Part shown: piece by piece, positions 1-7,945 of the stretch | How positions within the stretch are numbered: the stretch's first letter is position 1 | Layout of the letters: every line of letters starts with the position of its first letter | Origin: Verrucomicrobiota bacterium | Lineage (GTDB): Bacteria > Verrucomicrobiota > Verrucomicrobiia > Opitutales > Coraliomargaritaceae | NCBI GenBank assembly: GCA_027620575.1 | Contig: JAQCDT010000012.1 | Span: forward strand, 1-16,047 | DNA length: 16,047 bases | Direction: 5' to 3' | Program-made: the position numbers and the translations under genes | Notes under the pieces: model-generated | The model's database searches: none | Seen by the model: only the letters and a program-made list of their open reading frames with translations | Told to the model about the DNA's origin: nothing

Positions 1-633
1 CGCTTTAAATCAATGGAAGTTAAATATTCCTATGCAGATTTTTGTCCCTTTCCTAAATTTAAAGTTAAGAAAAAACCTGAGATTGTTACGTTTCGTCAGG
101 CTGGGGCAGACCCGAGAAATGCAGTAGGAGAGTATTTAGAACCCGAAGATTGGAATTCGCTTATCAGTGACCCAAATGTGATCACTATAGACACTAGAAA
201 TGATTATGAAGTGAAAGTGGGACAATTCAAAGGGGCGATTAATCCTAAAACAGATGACTTTACCGATTTTGCTCAATTTGTGGATGAGCAATTATCGGAG
301 CATAAAGATAAGAAAATAGCCATGTACTGCACAGGGGGCATTCGCTGTGAGCGATCCACTGCATATTTAAAAGAAAAAGGGTTTAAAGAGGTGTATCATC
401 TCAAAGGGGGTATTTTGAAATATTTAGAAACGATGCCGAAAAAGAAGAGCTTATGGGAGGGTGATTGTTTTGTTTTTGATTATCGAGTAGCGGTGAATCA
501 CGACCTAAAACCTGCCTTGTGGAAAATTGACCCTACGTCGAATTTGCCAGAACGAATGAGTCCTTGTGAAGTCGATAAAATAGCAGAAAGAAGGCGAAGT
601 GGTGCCATTTTCAAAAAGCCTTATACATTCTAA
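1..633 (+). CDS. trhO: TrhO-type rhodanese, tRNA uridine(34) hydroxylase family (5' partial)
   Basis: Proteins of this family (UPF0176, TrhO/YceA) hydroxylate U34 of certain tRNAs to 5-hydroxyuridine, using a rhodanese domain. Seen: the reading frame is open from base 1 (codons for R-F-K-S precede the ATG at 13), and these residues fit the usual family text RF..L.VK.S, so the Met at 13 is internal and the real start lies outside the window. Counting from that Met, the rhodanese domain runs from about residue 40 to 140, with DTRNDYE at 60-66 and the active-site loop CTGGIRCE at 106-113 (Cys106 the likely nucleophile), then GGILKYLE and the family-typical DCFVFDYRVAV at 151-161. Odd: after that block the Cys-rich tail with two CxxC pairs that I expect in TrhO is absent; only one Cys (185) occurs. 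Family assignment is firm; activity is inferred. Confidence 0.9.
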   Translation, partial: RFKSMEVKYSYADFCPFPKFKVKKKPEIVTFRQAGADPRNAVGEYLEPEDWNSLISDPNVITIDTRNDYEVKVGQFKGAINPKTDDFTDFAQFVDEQLSEHKDKKIAMYCTGGIRCERSTAYLKEKGFKEVYHLKGGILKYLETMPKKKSLWEGDCFVFDYRVAVNHDLKPALWKIDPTSNLPERMSPCEVDKIAERRRSGAIFKKPYTF

Positions 634-636
634 GAT

Positions 637-661
637 ATTTGGTTGCATAAAATTACCAAAT
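637..661 (+). other. AT-rich hairpin between trhO and the pseudopilin genes
   Basis: ATTTGGT (637-643) and ACCAAAT (655-661) form a 7-bp inverted repeat with an 11-base loop, just after the trhO stop codon. Only three T residues follow before the tract breaks, so it is a weak terminator at best and may allow readthrough into the pseudopilin genes. Function is inference. Confidence 0.3.
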
Positions 662-680
662 TTATTTAGATGCGTGGTTT

Positions 681-1280
681 ATGAAGTTATTCCCTAATAT
701 TCGAAGTCTAGCCGGATATACCCTTGTTGAAGTCTTGGGTGTGCTTGCTGTGATTGTAATTTTGGCGGGAATTACTTTTGGTACGGTTGCAGGGATTCAA
801 TCAGCTCGAATGAAGTCAATTGCCAAGGCAGAAATTGCACTTATCACCCAGTCTTTATCTCGCTTTCACACTAAGTATGGGGATTACCCGATCACCAAAG
901 GTGAAGAAAATAATGCAATAACCTTATCAAAAGCTTTATTAGGGTGGAAAGTTTTTCAAGGGAATCCTGTCCAAATGGTGGATCGTACAAATGTTCCCCC
1001 AGAGGGAGTCACTTCATTTATTGATCTTTCCAAGATTCTTTATAAGGGTAACTTGCCTTTGTTTGAGACAGTAATTCCAAATAATGTGCAGTTTATTGAT
1101 CCTTGGGGACAACCTTATGTCTATGCATATAAAGAAACAAAGGAATGGGATAATTTTTCATTTGTGCTTTACTCTAAAGGTCCCGATCAATCGCATGTCC
1201 AATTAGAAGCCAATGGAGTCCTCAGCACTAGCTATAAAAATTTGGGTAAAAATATCGATAATATTTATTTAGAAGACTAA
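681..1280 (+). CDS. GspG-like pseudopilin (first of five)
   Basis: Prepilin-like protein of 199 aa. Seen: a 12-residue leader ending in Gly, a prepilin peptidase site G|YTLVE with Glu at +5, and a hydrophobic helix to about residue 40. An amphipathic helix ends in F..KYGDYP (62-70), the classic GspG pattern. The C-terminal part carries DPWGQPYVY (140-148) and LYSKGPD (163-169), then NIDNIY, matching the GspG ending (DPWGxPY, SxGpDG, DDI). This makes it the best candidate for a major pseudopilin or a GspG relative. It would be inserted in the inner membrane, cleaved and N-methylated by a prepilin peptidase and assembled into a short periplasmic fibre; that is family knowledge. It starts 47 bp after trhO and ends 7 bp before the next pseudopilin gene. 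No Shine-Dalgarno precedes the ATG. The secretion partner is unknown. Confidence 0.88.
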   Translation: MKLFPNIRSLAGYTLVEVLGVLAVIVILAGITFGTVAGIQSARMKSIAKAEIALITQSLSRFHTKYGDYPITKGEENNAITLSKALLGWKVFQGNPVQMVDRTNVPPEGVTSFIDLSKILYKGNLPLFETVIPNNVQFIDPWGQPYVYAYKETKEWDNFSFVLYSKGPDQSHVQLEANGVLSTSYKNLGKNIDNIYLED

Positions 1281-1287
1281 TTGAATT

Positions 1288-1875
1288 ATGAATAAACAAA
1301 CTAAAAAAGGATTTACGCTTGTAGAATTATTAATGGTTTTGGCAGTCGTTGGTTTATTGGCCAGCATACTGATTCCAACTGCAGGCAGTATTCGAGAAAG
1401 TGCCTTAAAAACCATATGTAAGGCGCAATTATCTCAATATATCAATGCGATTGTTCAATTTAAAAGCCAGTATGGGTATTATCCTTTTGCCCAGGGCAAT
1501 AAAGATTACGTCATCAATTTATCAGACCCTGAGGTATCAAAACAATTTATTGAAATCATGTCGGGCCGAGATGCTCAAACAGGAAAACCCGCAAGTGTTG
1601 GAGGTAACCGAAAACGCATCGCTTTTCATGATTTTTCTGAAAATGAATTTTATATATTGGAAGACGATTTGTACTCCCTAACTCAATTGGCCGATCGTTT
1701 TAATAATCCTAATATTTTTATCATGATTGATGGAGATGGAGATGGCTTTATTTACCCGAAACCATCGCTTACTTCGCCTGCAAAACCGAGAGCAAAAATC
1801 AGAGGTAGTATTACGGCTTGGGTTGAGTCTGATGATTTGGATAGATTTCCAGGTTATGCGCTATGGGAAAACTAG
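1288..1875 (+). CDS. GspG-like pseudopilin (second of five) with DGDGDG loop
   Basis: Prepilin-like protein of 195 aa. Seen: an 8-residue basic leader, the cleavage site G|FTLVE, a hydrophobic helix to about residue 30, then the same helix pattern as its upstream neighbour (CKAQL...FKSQYGYYP, 44-66). The two genes are therefore probably distant paralogues. It lacks the DPWGxPY ending; instead residues 145-156 read IMIDGDGDGFIY, an acidic loop that could bind calcium, as pseudopilin and EF-hand-like loops do. The ending ITAWVESDDLDRF is of unknown meaning. The gap to the upstream gene is 7 bp and to the next gene 38 bp. The ATG sits in the context ATTATG without a Shine-Dalgarno. Assignment to the pseudopilin class is sure; which subunit it is remains uncertain. 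Confidence 0.85.
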   Translation: MNKQTKKGFTLVELLMVLAVVGLLASILIPTAGSIRESALKTICKAQLSQYINAIVQFKSQYGYYPFAQGNKDYVINLSDPEVSKQFIEIMSGRDAQTGKPASVGGNRKRIAFHDFSENEFYILEDDLYSLTQLADRFNNPNIFIMIDGDGDGFIYPKPSLTSPAKPRAKIRGSITAWVESDDLDRFPGYALWEN

Positions 1876-1913
1876 CCATTAGTATCTAAGATAGTTTTAG
1901 ACGAGATTGCCGC

Positions 1914-2600
1914 ATGGAGAAGCACGACAAAGGATATACTTTAATAGAACTACTCGTTGTTCTTGCTTTAATGACGATCGCTTTCTCCTTTGTCATAGTC
2001 AATACGATGAATAACGATGGTATGTCTCTAAAATCATCGCAACGTATTCTTTCTGCGGTTGCTCAAGGGGCACAAGGGCAAGCTATTATGAAGCAGTCGT
2101 CCGCACGTTTGATTATATATGCGGATCAGAGTGAAGGCAGTGATGCAAATAAATACCTTCGTTATGTAGGAATTGTTACACAAGACCCAAGCAACCCTAG
2201 GAAATGGATTGCTGGTACGGATGGAACCTATTTACCTAAGGGTATATATTTTATGCCTGAATTGAGCCAAATTGCCAACGGAAGAGGTAAGCGTATTGGA
2301 ACAATGTACTTAGAATATCCACGGATTCAGTCCCAGTTTAATGATCGGAGGTCTGGGGAAGAATACTATTATTATGAATTTAATGCGAATGGAACAATGG
2401 GAGCCAATTTTGTAAATGCTTGGTTGATTTTTGGAGTCGGTGATTTGATACCTAAGGGAAATCGTCAATTGGATGTTTCTTTCGATAATCCGTCTAATGA
2501 ATTACTTAAATCAGGATTAATCTTTAGAAAAGTAGGCTCTACTACTTTAGTTACAGATGCGGATCAGATTAATCGTATCACTGAAAGAAATGATCGTTAA
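1914..2600 (+). CDS. GspH/FimT-like minor pseudopilin (third of five)
   Basis: Prepilin-like protein of 228 aa. Seen: a 7-residue leader, cleavage site G|YTLIE, and a hydrophobic helix from about residue 8 to 31. A run of small and Gln residues (AVAQGAQGQAIMKQSSARLIIYAD, roughly 48-71) follows, corresponding to the GspH/FimT pattern in which a helix carrying A..AR..AI..... is followed by a beta strand. Later comes YYYYEFNANGTM (151-162), like the W..F...G segment of GspH. An unusual Tyr run at 151-154 is notable. Proteins of this layout occur in the Verru_Chthon cassettes (protein D type), which I recall as a family resemblance and did not test. It follows the previous gene by 38 bp and its end may overlap the next coding region, depending on that gene's start. 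Confidence 0.78.
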   Translation: MEKHDKGYTLIELLVVLALMTIAFSFVIVNTMNNDGMSLKSSQRILSAVAQGAQGQAIMKQSSARLIIYADQSEGSDANKYLRYVGIVTQDPSNPRKWIAGTDGTYLPKGIYFMPELSQIANGRGKRIGTMYLEYPRIQSQFNDRRSGEEYYYYEFNANGTMGANFVNAWLIFGVGDLIPKGNRQLDVSFDNPSNELLKSGLIFRKVGSTTLVTDADQINRITERNDR

Positions 2601-2610
2601 TAGTACGAGG

Positions 2611-3270
2611 ATGATTGAAAAAATGGATAAAGAATCGCATAAAAAAGGGTTTAGCTTAATCGAAACAGTTTTATCCATTAGTATCTTTTTAGTTACTATT
2701 ATGATTTTACTGGCTATGCTTGGCCCTGTTTTATCGTCGCTAGATGAAGTTACTGAAGCAGATGAAATTTCTTCTATCGTAGAATCACTCAATAGTTATC
2801 TTCAAGGTAATTCAAGTTTAGCGGTCAATGGGTCTAACTTTGATGTGATTTATGAAGCAGTTAAATCTCGTGGCTATGCCACCGTTTACATTTTCCGTTC
2901 CTATGTGTCTGAAAATTCTCCAAATATACAATTATCCATTGGCTTTTCAGCGAAAGAAACGACCAACAGTATACGGATGAATCGACAAGCTAAAATTTAT
3001 AACTTTAAAAATTCAGCAGGTCCAATATATCGAGCAATCATAACCAGTGCTCCGCATATGCCTAAGCAGTATTACCGAGATCGAGGCAGATCGGCTAATC
3101 CTCGTTATTACCTCGTTGCTGACCGAAATTCATTTAAGAATAATTATCTACCCTTAGAAATTTCTTTATATTTGAATAATTATGGAATTGAGTTCTTAGA
3201 CACTATTCAGCTCAAAGACATTTTAAACGATGAGCCGGTTATAAAATATTTCACGGTAATCAATCGGTAA
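2611..3270 (+). CDS. GspI-like minor pseudopilin (fourth of five)
   Basis: Prepilin-like protein, 219 aa with the start chosen here. Seen: leader MIEKMDKESHKKG, cleavage site G|FSLIE, Glu at +5, then a long hydrophobic stretch ending in MLGPVLSSLDE. The opening resembles GspI and the B-type protein of Verru_Chthon cassettes (FSLIE..L...........L.P); the rest is not recognised. Start choice: ATG at 2611 gives a normal 13-residue leader. ATG at 2623 would also work; those at 2590 and 2557 would overlap the upstream gene and lengthen the leader to 20 or 31 residues. GAGG directly abuts the 2611 ATG with no spacer, so it is not a usable Shine-Dalgarno. Eight bases separate it from the next gene. 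Pseudopilin class is sure, subunit identity is not. Confidence 0.78.
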   Translation: MIEKMDKESHKKGFSLIETVLSISIFLVTIMILLAMLGPVLSSLDEVTEADEISSIVESLNSYLQGNSSLAVNGSNFDVIYEAVKSRGYATVYIFRSYVSENSPNIQLSIGFSAKETTNSIRMNRQAKIYNFKNSAGPIYRAIITSAPHMPKQYYRDRGRSANPRYYLVADRNSFKNNYLPLEISLYLNNYGIEFLDTIQLKDILNDEPVIKYFTVINR

Positions 3271-3278
3271 TTTGCATT

Positions 3279-4160
3279 ATGAAATCCAAAGGATATACGT
3301 TAATTGAAATTCTGGTAACCACTACAATAATGGTATTGTTAGCTGGACTTGCGATTCAAATCATAGGACAGGTTATCAATACTTGGAGTCGCAGTTCTGG
3401 AAAATTATCGACTGCTGCAGAAGCACGTGTGGCGATGGATATAATTGCAAATGACTTAGAGGGAATTATCTTTCGAAACGATGGCTACGAGTGGTTTAGA
3501 GCCGAGAATGATTTTTTAAAAGAACCAGCTGAGACTATTTCAGTCGCACTCAGGTTTTTCAGTGTGATTAAAGATAAGCCAACAGACTCTCAAGGTATGA
3601 CATTACCAGGGGATGTCTCTGCAGTGGCCTATAATTTATATTACGTAAATCCCATAGATGGCTCAAACCGTGGCAAAAAATCCTTTGTCTTGTACCGATT
3701 AGAAGTCGACCCAGAGAACACTTATAAATACCTTTTAGACACCTCTAGTCGTGAAGGATTGCCGAATAAAAAAAGCCCAGTATGGGGAGATGGGAACTTT
3801 ATTAAGGGAAAAAATGGGGATAATTATTTGGCTATGAATATCGTCAACTTTGAGATCGATTTTCATGTGGAAGATGACGGCAATCCCTCAACGCCCACCT
3901 TATACTTTGAACAAAGTAAGAAAAATCCAAGGAAATCCGTGATTTACGGAGGAAGGTATGCGACGATTGGGCCTCAGGCTAAATTGGAACATTATCAAAG
4001 ATCCCTTGCATACGCAGATATTAAATTAACCGTTCTTTCGGATGAAGGTGCTGAAATTATGCGAAATATTGATAAGCGATCAGAGACTCCTGAAGATGTG
4101 ATTCGCTTATATGGTGAAGAGTATATCCGTAGGGTACACTTTCCCGTTAAGCCGTTTTAG
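3279..4160 (+). CDS. GspJ-like minor pseudopilin (fifth of five)
   Basis: Prepilin-like protein of 293 aa, the largest of the set. Seen: a very short 5-residue leader MKSKG, cleavage site G|YTLIE, and a hydrophobic helix to about residue 33. INTWSRSSGKLSTAAEARVAMDIIANDLEGIIF (33-65) follows, matching the GspJ pattern of an Arg/Ala-rich amphipathic helix ending in a D-L motif. It also resembles the C-type proteins of Verru_Chthon cassettes (..W.R..GK....EAR.A......L). The end, AYADIKLTVLSDEGAE, is like the GspJ region that lists sums of beta strands. It starts 8 bp after the previous gene in the context ATTATG. Its last 14 bp overlap the last 14 bp of alaS on the other strand. Confidence 0.8.
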   Translation: MKSKGYTLIEILVTTTIMVLLAGLAIQIIGQVINTWSRSSGKLSTAAEARVAMDIIANDLEGIIFRNDGYEWFRAENDFLKEPAETISVALRFFSVIKDKPTDSQGMTLPGDVSAVAYNLYYVNPIDGSNRGKKSFVLYRLEVDPENTYKYLLDTSSREGLPNKKSPVWGDGNFIKGKNGDNYLAMNIVNFEIDFHVEDDGNPSTPTLYFEQSKKNPRKSVIYGGRYATIGPQAKLEHYQRSLAYADIKLTVLSDEGAEIMRNIDKRSETPEDVIRLYGEEYIRRVHFPVKPF

Positions 4161-6804
4161 GGGTATAGTCACTAATAATCGCTTCTAGAGATTGATTAAC
4201 AGGAGCACCCCCCATAGCAAAATTGGCTTTGCCACCTCCTCGGCCACCTAGTGATTCACAAATTTCTTTTACGATACTACCCGCATTATAACCTTGTTCA
4301 ACTGCCTCTTGAGAGAGAGCTGCACACACTTGAGTTTTTTCATTATGGTTGGAAGCCAGTACCACTAAGCCAGAATCAAGTTTTGCTAAGAGTTGGTTGC
4401 CTAAGTTTCTCAAGTCATTGCTGTCTGATATTGTGACGATAGTATGAAGATAAGAAACTTTGTCGCCTATGGTTTCTGCTCCTTGTGCAAGTTTATCCAC
4501 TTGTTCGGAAAGAGATTTTTGATGAAAGCGTCTCAGTTCTTTTTCCAATTGTTTTTTAGAATCTATGAGTGCTTCTACACGATTCGCTAATTCTTCTGAA
4601 CTACAATTAAATTTATTTGCGAGTGCATCAACTTGAGTAAAACGTTCTTCAGTTAATGTGTAGGCAGTTGCTCCACAAACAGCTTCGATTCTTCGTGTAC
4701 CTGCAGCAATGCCCGATTCCGAAATAATTTTTACTAGGCCAATTTCACCTGTCGCTTGAACGTGAGTTCCTCCGCACAGTTCTTTAGAAAATCCTCCAAT
4801 ATCGACAACCCTGACTTGATCTCCGTATTTTTCACCAAAAACGGCTACCACATCTTCAGGCTTATCTTTGAAGGCGACTTCGAATGTTTCAACGGATGAA
4901 TTTTCGAGTACTTTTTCGTTGATCGATTGTTCTATGGCTTGAAGTGTCGTTGAATCAATAGCCTCAAAGTGGGAAAAATCAAAGCGCAGACGGTTTTCTG
5001 AAACGTAAGAGCCTGCTTGCTGAATATGTGTGCCTAAGGTTGAGCGTAAGGCCCAGTTAAGAAGGTGAGTTGCACTGTGATGCCTTTGTATCGCCTGTCT
5101 ACGGCCGAAATCAATTTCTAAAGCAACCGTGCCCTTTAATGCGTCTTGAGTTTTCACAAGGTGCAAGTAGATACCATTTTTTACTTGGGTATCGATTACA
5201 GAATAAACAGTTCCTTCCTCAGTGGTCATGGTTCCTGTATCGCCAACTTGTCCGCCCATCTCGCCATAGAAAATTGTTTGATCAAGGATGATCGCCGAGG
5301 TATCTGCATCGATACTTTCAACGGAAATTATTTCTGCTGTAAATCGCTCACTACTGAAATCAAATCCTTGAAAATTTGTCTTAGCGAGTTCGCCATCTTC
5401 GGCGGTTAAAACGACTTCTTTTTTCTGAGAAGATCGAGCGCGTTCTTTTTGCTGATTCATCGATGAATCAAAGCCCGCTTTATCTATGGATATATTACGC
5501 TCTTCTGCAATCAAAGCGGTAAGATCAAATGGGAAGCCATAGGTGTCGTATAGTGTAAAGGCTTCTTCACCAGTGATAGAGCCTTTTTCGCTCATTTTTT
5601 CAAAGAGTTGCAAGCCACGTTCTAAGGTTTTGTTGAATGCAGATTCTTCGTTAGCAATTACTTTTTCAATGGTAGATTGTTGGGCAATTAATTCAGGATA
5701 TGCAGTGCCCATTTGTTTTACTAAAGTCTTAGATAATTCAGTAAAAAAGCCTGCAGGTAAATTGAGTTTTCTGCCGAATAATATAGCACGTCTGAGGATG
5801 CGTCTGAGGACATAGTTTCGTCCCTCATTACTTGGGATAATACCATCAGCAATGGAAAAGCTTAACGTTCTTATGTGATCAGCAATGACACGAAAGGCGC
5901 AATCATTGGATTCGGTTTCATTTTTAAAGGTACGGCTTTCTGGCATTGTGTAAGCATATTTATGGGAACACATACTTTCAATGGCATCAAAGATCGCCTT
6001 GAATAAATCACTGTTATAATTGCTCGGTGGGTTAGAAAAATCAGTGAACTGTTGAGTAGTTGCCATGATTCCAGCAATACGCTCAAAGCCCATTCCAGTG
6101 TCTACATGACGCGCAGGTAATGCTTGGTAATTCCCATCTACAGTGGCGTTTAATTGGATAAAAACAAGGTTCCAGATTTCAATACACCAAGGAGAATCTT
6201 TGTTGATTAATGAACCTTTTGTATCTCCTTCAGGCGTTAAATCTATATGCAATTCAGAGCAGGGGCCACAAGGTCCAGTCTCTCCCATCATCCAAAAATT
6301 ATCTTTTTTGTTGCCGTAATGAATATGGGTTTTTGGGTCGAGTCCTTCTTTCTTAAAAATTGCTTCCCAATAATCATAAGCTTCTTGGTCAAATTCAGAA
6401 GGGTCGTTAGCGCCTGGTTTATAGACAGTTGCATACAGTCGTTCCTTTGGAAAGCCCCAAACCGTGGTTAAAAGTTCCCAAGACCACTCAATCGCTTCTT
6501 TTTTGAAGTAATCTCCAATAGACCAATTACCCAGCATTTCAAAAAAAGTGTGATGATAGGTGTCAAAGCCCACATCTTCTAGATCATTGTGTTTTCCTCC
6601 AGCACGAATGCATTTTTGAGAGTTCGCAATTCTTGAATAAGGTGGAGTTGTTTCATTGAGAAAGTAGGGCACGAATTGGTTCATGCCGGCATTAGTGAAA
6701 AGCAAATTCGGTGATGTAGGCATCAAAGAAGCAGAAGCAACAACCGTGTGTTTTTTTGCTTCAAAAAAATCGAGAAATGACTGTCTAATAGCGTCCGCTT
6801 GCAT
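4147..6804 (-). CDS. alaS: Alanyl-tRNA synthetase
   Basis: Charges tRNA-Ala with alanine in the cytoplasm and edits mischarged Ser and Gly. Seen, numbering from a GTG three codons upstream (888 aa): the class II core with TNAGMNQF (40-47) and FEMLGNWSIGDYF (91-103), TGPCGPCSE (179-187), and ARHVDTGMGFERI (234-246). The editing domain has the zinc ligands HSATH (579-583) and CGGTH (680-684). A coiled region around 745-775 leads to the DHHA1-type C-terminal domain with GGRGGGK (856-862). Length is normal for the family. Start: the ATG at 6804 (885 aa) has the ATTATG context shared by several genes here and gives MQADAIRQSFLDFF, like other AlaRS; the GTG at 6813 is the alternative. The start lies 12 bp after the leuB stop, so it is probably expressed with leuB. 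Confidence 0.97.
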   Translation of the reverse strand: MQADAIRQSFLDFFEAKKHTVVASASLMPTSPNLLFTNAGMNQFVPYFLNETTPPYSRIANSQKCIRAGGKHNDLEDVGFDTYHHTFFEMLGNWSIGDYFKKEAIEWSWELLTTVWGFPKERLYATVYKPGANDPSEFDQEAYDYWEAIFKKEGLDPKTHIHYGNKKDNFWMMGETGPCGPCSELHIDLTPEGDTKGSLINKDSPWCIEIWNLVFIQLNATVDGNYQALPARHVDTGMGFERIAGIMATTQQFTDFSNPPSNYNSDLFKAIFDAIESMCSHKYAYTMPESRTFKNETESNDCAFRVIADHIRTLSFSIADGIIPSNEGRNYVLRRILRRAILFGRKLNLPAGFFTELSKTLVKQMGTAYPELIAQQSTIEKVIANEESAFNKTLERGLQLFEKMSEKGSITGEEAFTLYDTYGFPFDLTALIAEERNISIDKAGFDSSMNQQKERARSSQKKEVVLTAEDGELAKTNFQGFDFSSERFTAEIISVESIDADTSAIILDQTIFYGEMGGQVGDTGTMTTEEGTVYSVIDTQVKNGIYLHLVKTQDALKGTVALEIDFGRRQAIQRHHSATHLLNWALRSTLGTHIQQAGSYVSENRLRFDFSHFEAIDSTTLQAIEQSINEKVLENSSVETFEVAFKDKPEDVVAVFGEKYGDQVRVVDIGGFSKELCGGTHVQATGEIGLVKIISESGIAAGTRRIEAVCGATAYTLTEERFTQVDALANKFNCSSEELANRVEALIDSKKQLEKELRRFHQKSLSEQVDKLAQGAETIGDKVSYLHTIVTISDSNDLRNLGNQLLAKLDSGLVVLASNHNEKTQVCAALSQEAVEQGYNAGSIVKEICESLGGRGGGKANFAMGGAPVNQSLEAIISDYTPKTA

Positions 6805-6816
6805 AATGATCACAAT

Positions 6817-7917
6817 TTATTGCAGTGCTTTCAAAATAGCATCGCCCATAGCTTTAGTGGAAATCGGTTGATTGCCAAATGCAATATCGCCTGTACGACT
6901 TCCCGAAGTAACGGCAGATTTCACTGCATGCTCAATCGCATTGGCGGACTCATTTTCTCCAAAGCTATAACGAAGCATCATAGCTCCAGATAAAATTTGT
7001 GCACATGGATTAGCAATGCCTTGTCCTGCAATATCTGGGGCAGTACCACCAGAGGGCTCGTAAAGTCCAAAGGGAAGGTCTAAGCTGTTTTTGCTAGCAC
7101 CAAGACTGGCTGAAGCTAACATACCCAGTGAGCCACAAATTACACCCATTTCATCCGATAAAATATCTCCAAACATATTTTCTGTAAATAAGACATCAAA
7201 TTGATTGGGGTCTCTAGCCAATTGCATAGCAGCGTTATCTACATACATATGGCTGAGTTCAATTTCCGGAGCGTGTTTTGCAAAATATTCAGTGACCACG
7301 TTTCGCCATAAAACAGATGTTTCTAGAACATTAGCTTTGTCGACCGAACATACTTTTTTCTGGCGAGTTTTTGCCGCATCGATGGCTACTTGTGCGATAC
7401 GCTCAATTTCGCTGGTTTTATATACCATTGTATCAATAGCAACCGTTTCACCATTTTCTTCATAAGTTGATTTTGGCTGCCCAAAATAGATCCCTCCAGT
7501 CAGTTCACGAATACAAACAATATCGATGCCGTTTGGGATACGATTTGTTTTGAGGGGTGATGCTTCAGAAAGTTCGCTATAGAGAAGGCCCGGTCGGACA
7601 TTAGCATATAGGGAAAAGGCTTTGCGAATCGGCAATAGGGCAGCACGTTCGGGTTGCTCTTTCGGTGGTAAAGATTCCCACTTTGGTCCGCCTACAGAAC
7701 CAAATAAAATTGCATCGGATGCTTGGCAAATACGATGGGTGCTTTCGGGAAAGGCGGTCCCATGATTATCAATAGCGATTCCACCAATGTCCGCTTCTTC
7801 ATACTCTAGAGAAAAGTTATAGCGTTCACCCGTAAATTTTAGGATGTCTAAAGCTACGTCCATGACCTCAGGGCCAATTCCATCTCCAGGAAGAACTGCA
7901 AATTTTAATGATTTCAT
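6817..7917 (-). CDS. leuB: 3-isopropylmalate dehydrogenase
   Basis: Oxidises and decarboxylates 3-isopropylmalate with NAD in leucine biosynthesis, and (as family knowledge) also 3-methylmalate in the citramalate route to isoleucine. Seen in 366 aa: N-terminal LPGDGIGPEV (9-18), the substrate loop with RAALLPIRKAFSLYANVRP (91-109), RELTGGIYFG (137-146) with Tyr144, and SVDKANVL with Lys194. Metal-binding aspartates are in VDNAAMQL (Asp227), FGDILSDE (Asp251, Asp255). The NAD-binding GLYEPSGGTAPDIAGQGIANP (284-304) is present. All key residues appear intact and length is normal. It starts 28 bp after sucD and is followed at once by alaS. No leuA, leuC or leuD lies in the window; cimA at 14054 is the functional partner. 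The start context is ATTATG. Confidence 0.97.
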   Translation of the reverse strand: MKSLKFAVLPGDGIGPEVMDVALDILKFTGERYNFSLEYEEADIGGIAIDNHGTAFPESTHRICQASDAILFGSVGGPKWESLPPKEQPERAALLPIRKAFSLYANVRPGLLYSELSEASPLKTNRIPNGIDIVCIRELTGGIYFGQPKSTYEENGETVAIDTMVYKTSEIERIAQVAIDAAKTRQKKVCSVDKANVLETSVLWRNVVTEYFAKHAPEIELSHMYVDNAAMQLARDPNQFDVLFTENMFGDILSDEMGVICGSLGMLASASLGASKNSLDLPFGLYEPSGGTAPDIAGQGIANPCAQILSGAMMLRYSFGENESANAIEHAVKSAVTSGSRTGDIAFGNQPISTKAMGDAILKALQ

Positions 7918-7945
7918 AATATAAACTGTATTTATTTCAAAATGA

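Noticed and set aside
2547..2792. Minus-strand open frame across the junction of the third and fourth pseudopilin genes
   Set aside because: It lies antisense to two genes with clear prepilin motifs, its product is Ser/Ile-rich without a family signature, and no start signal supports it.
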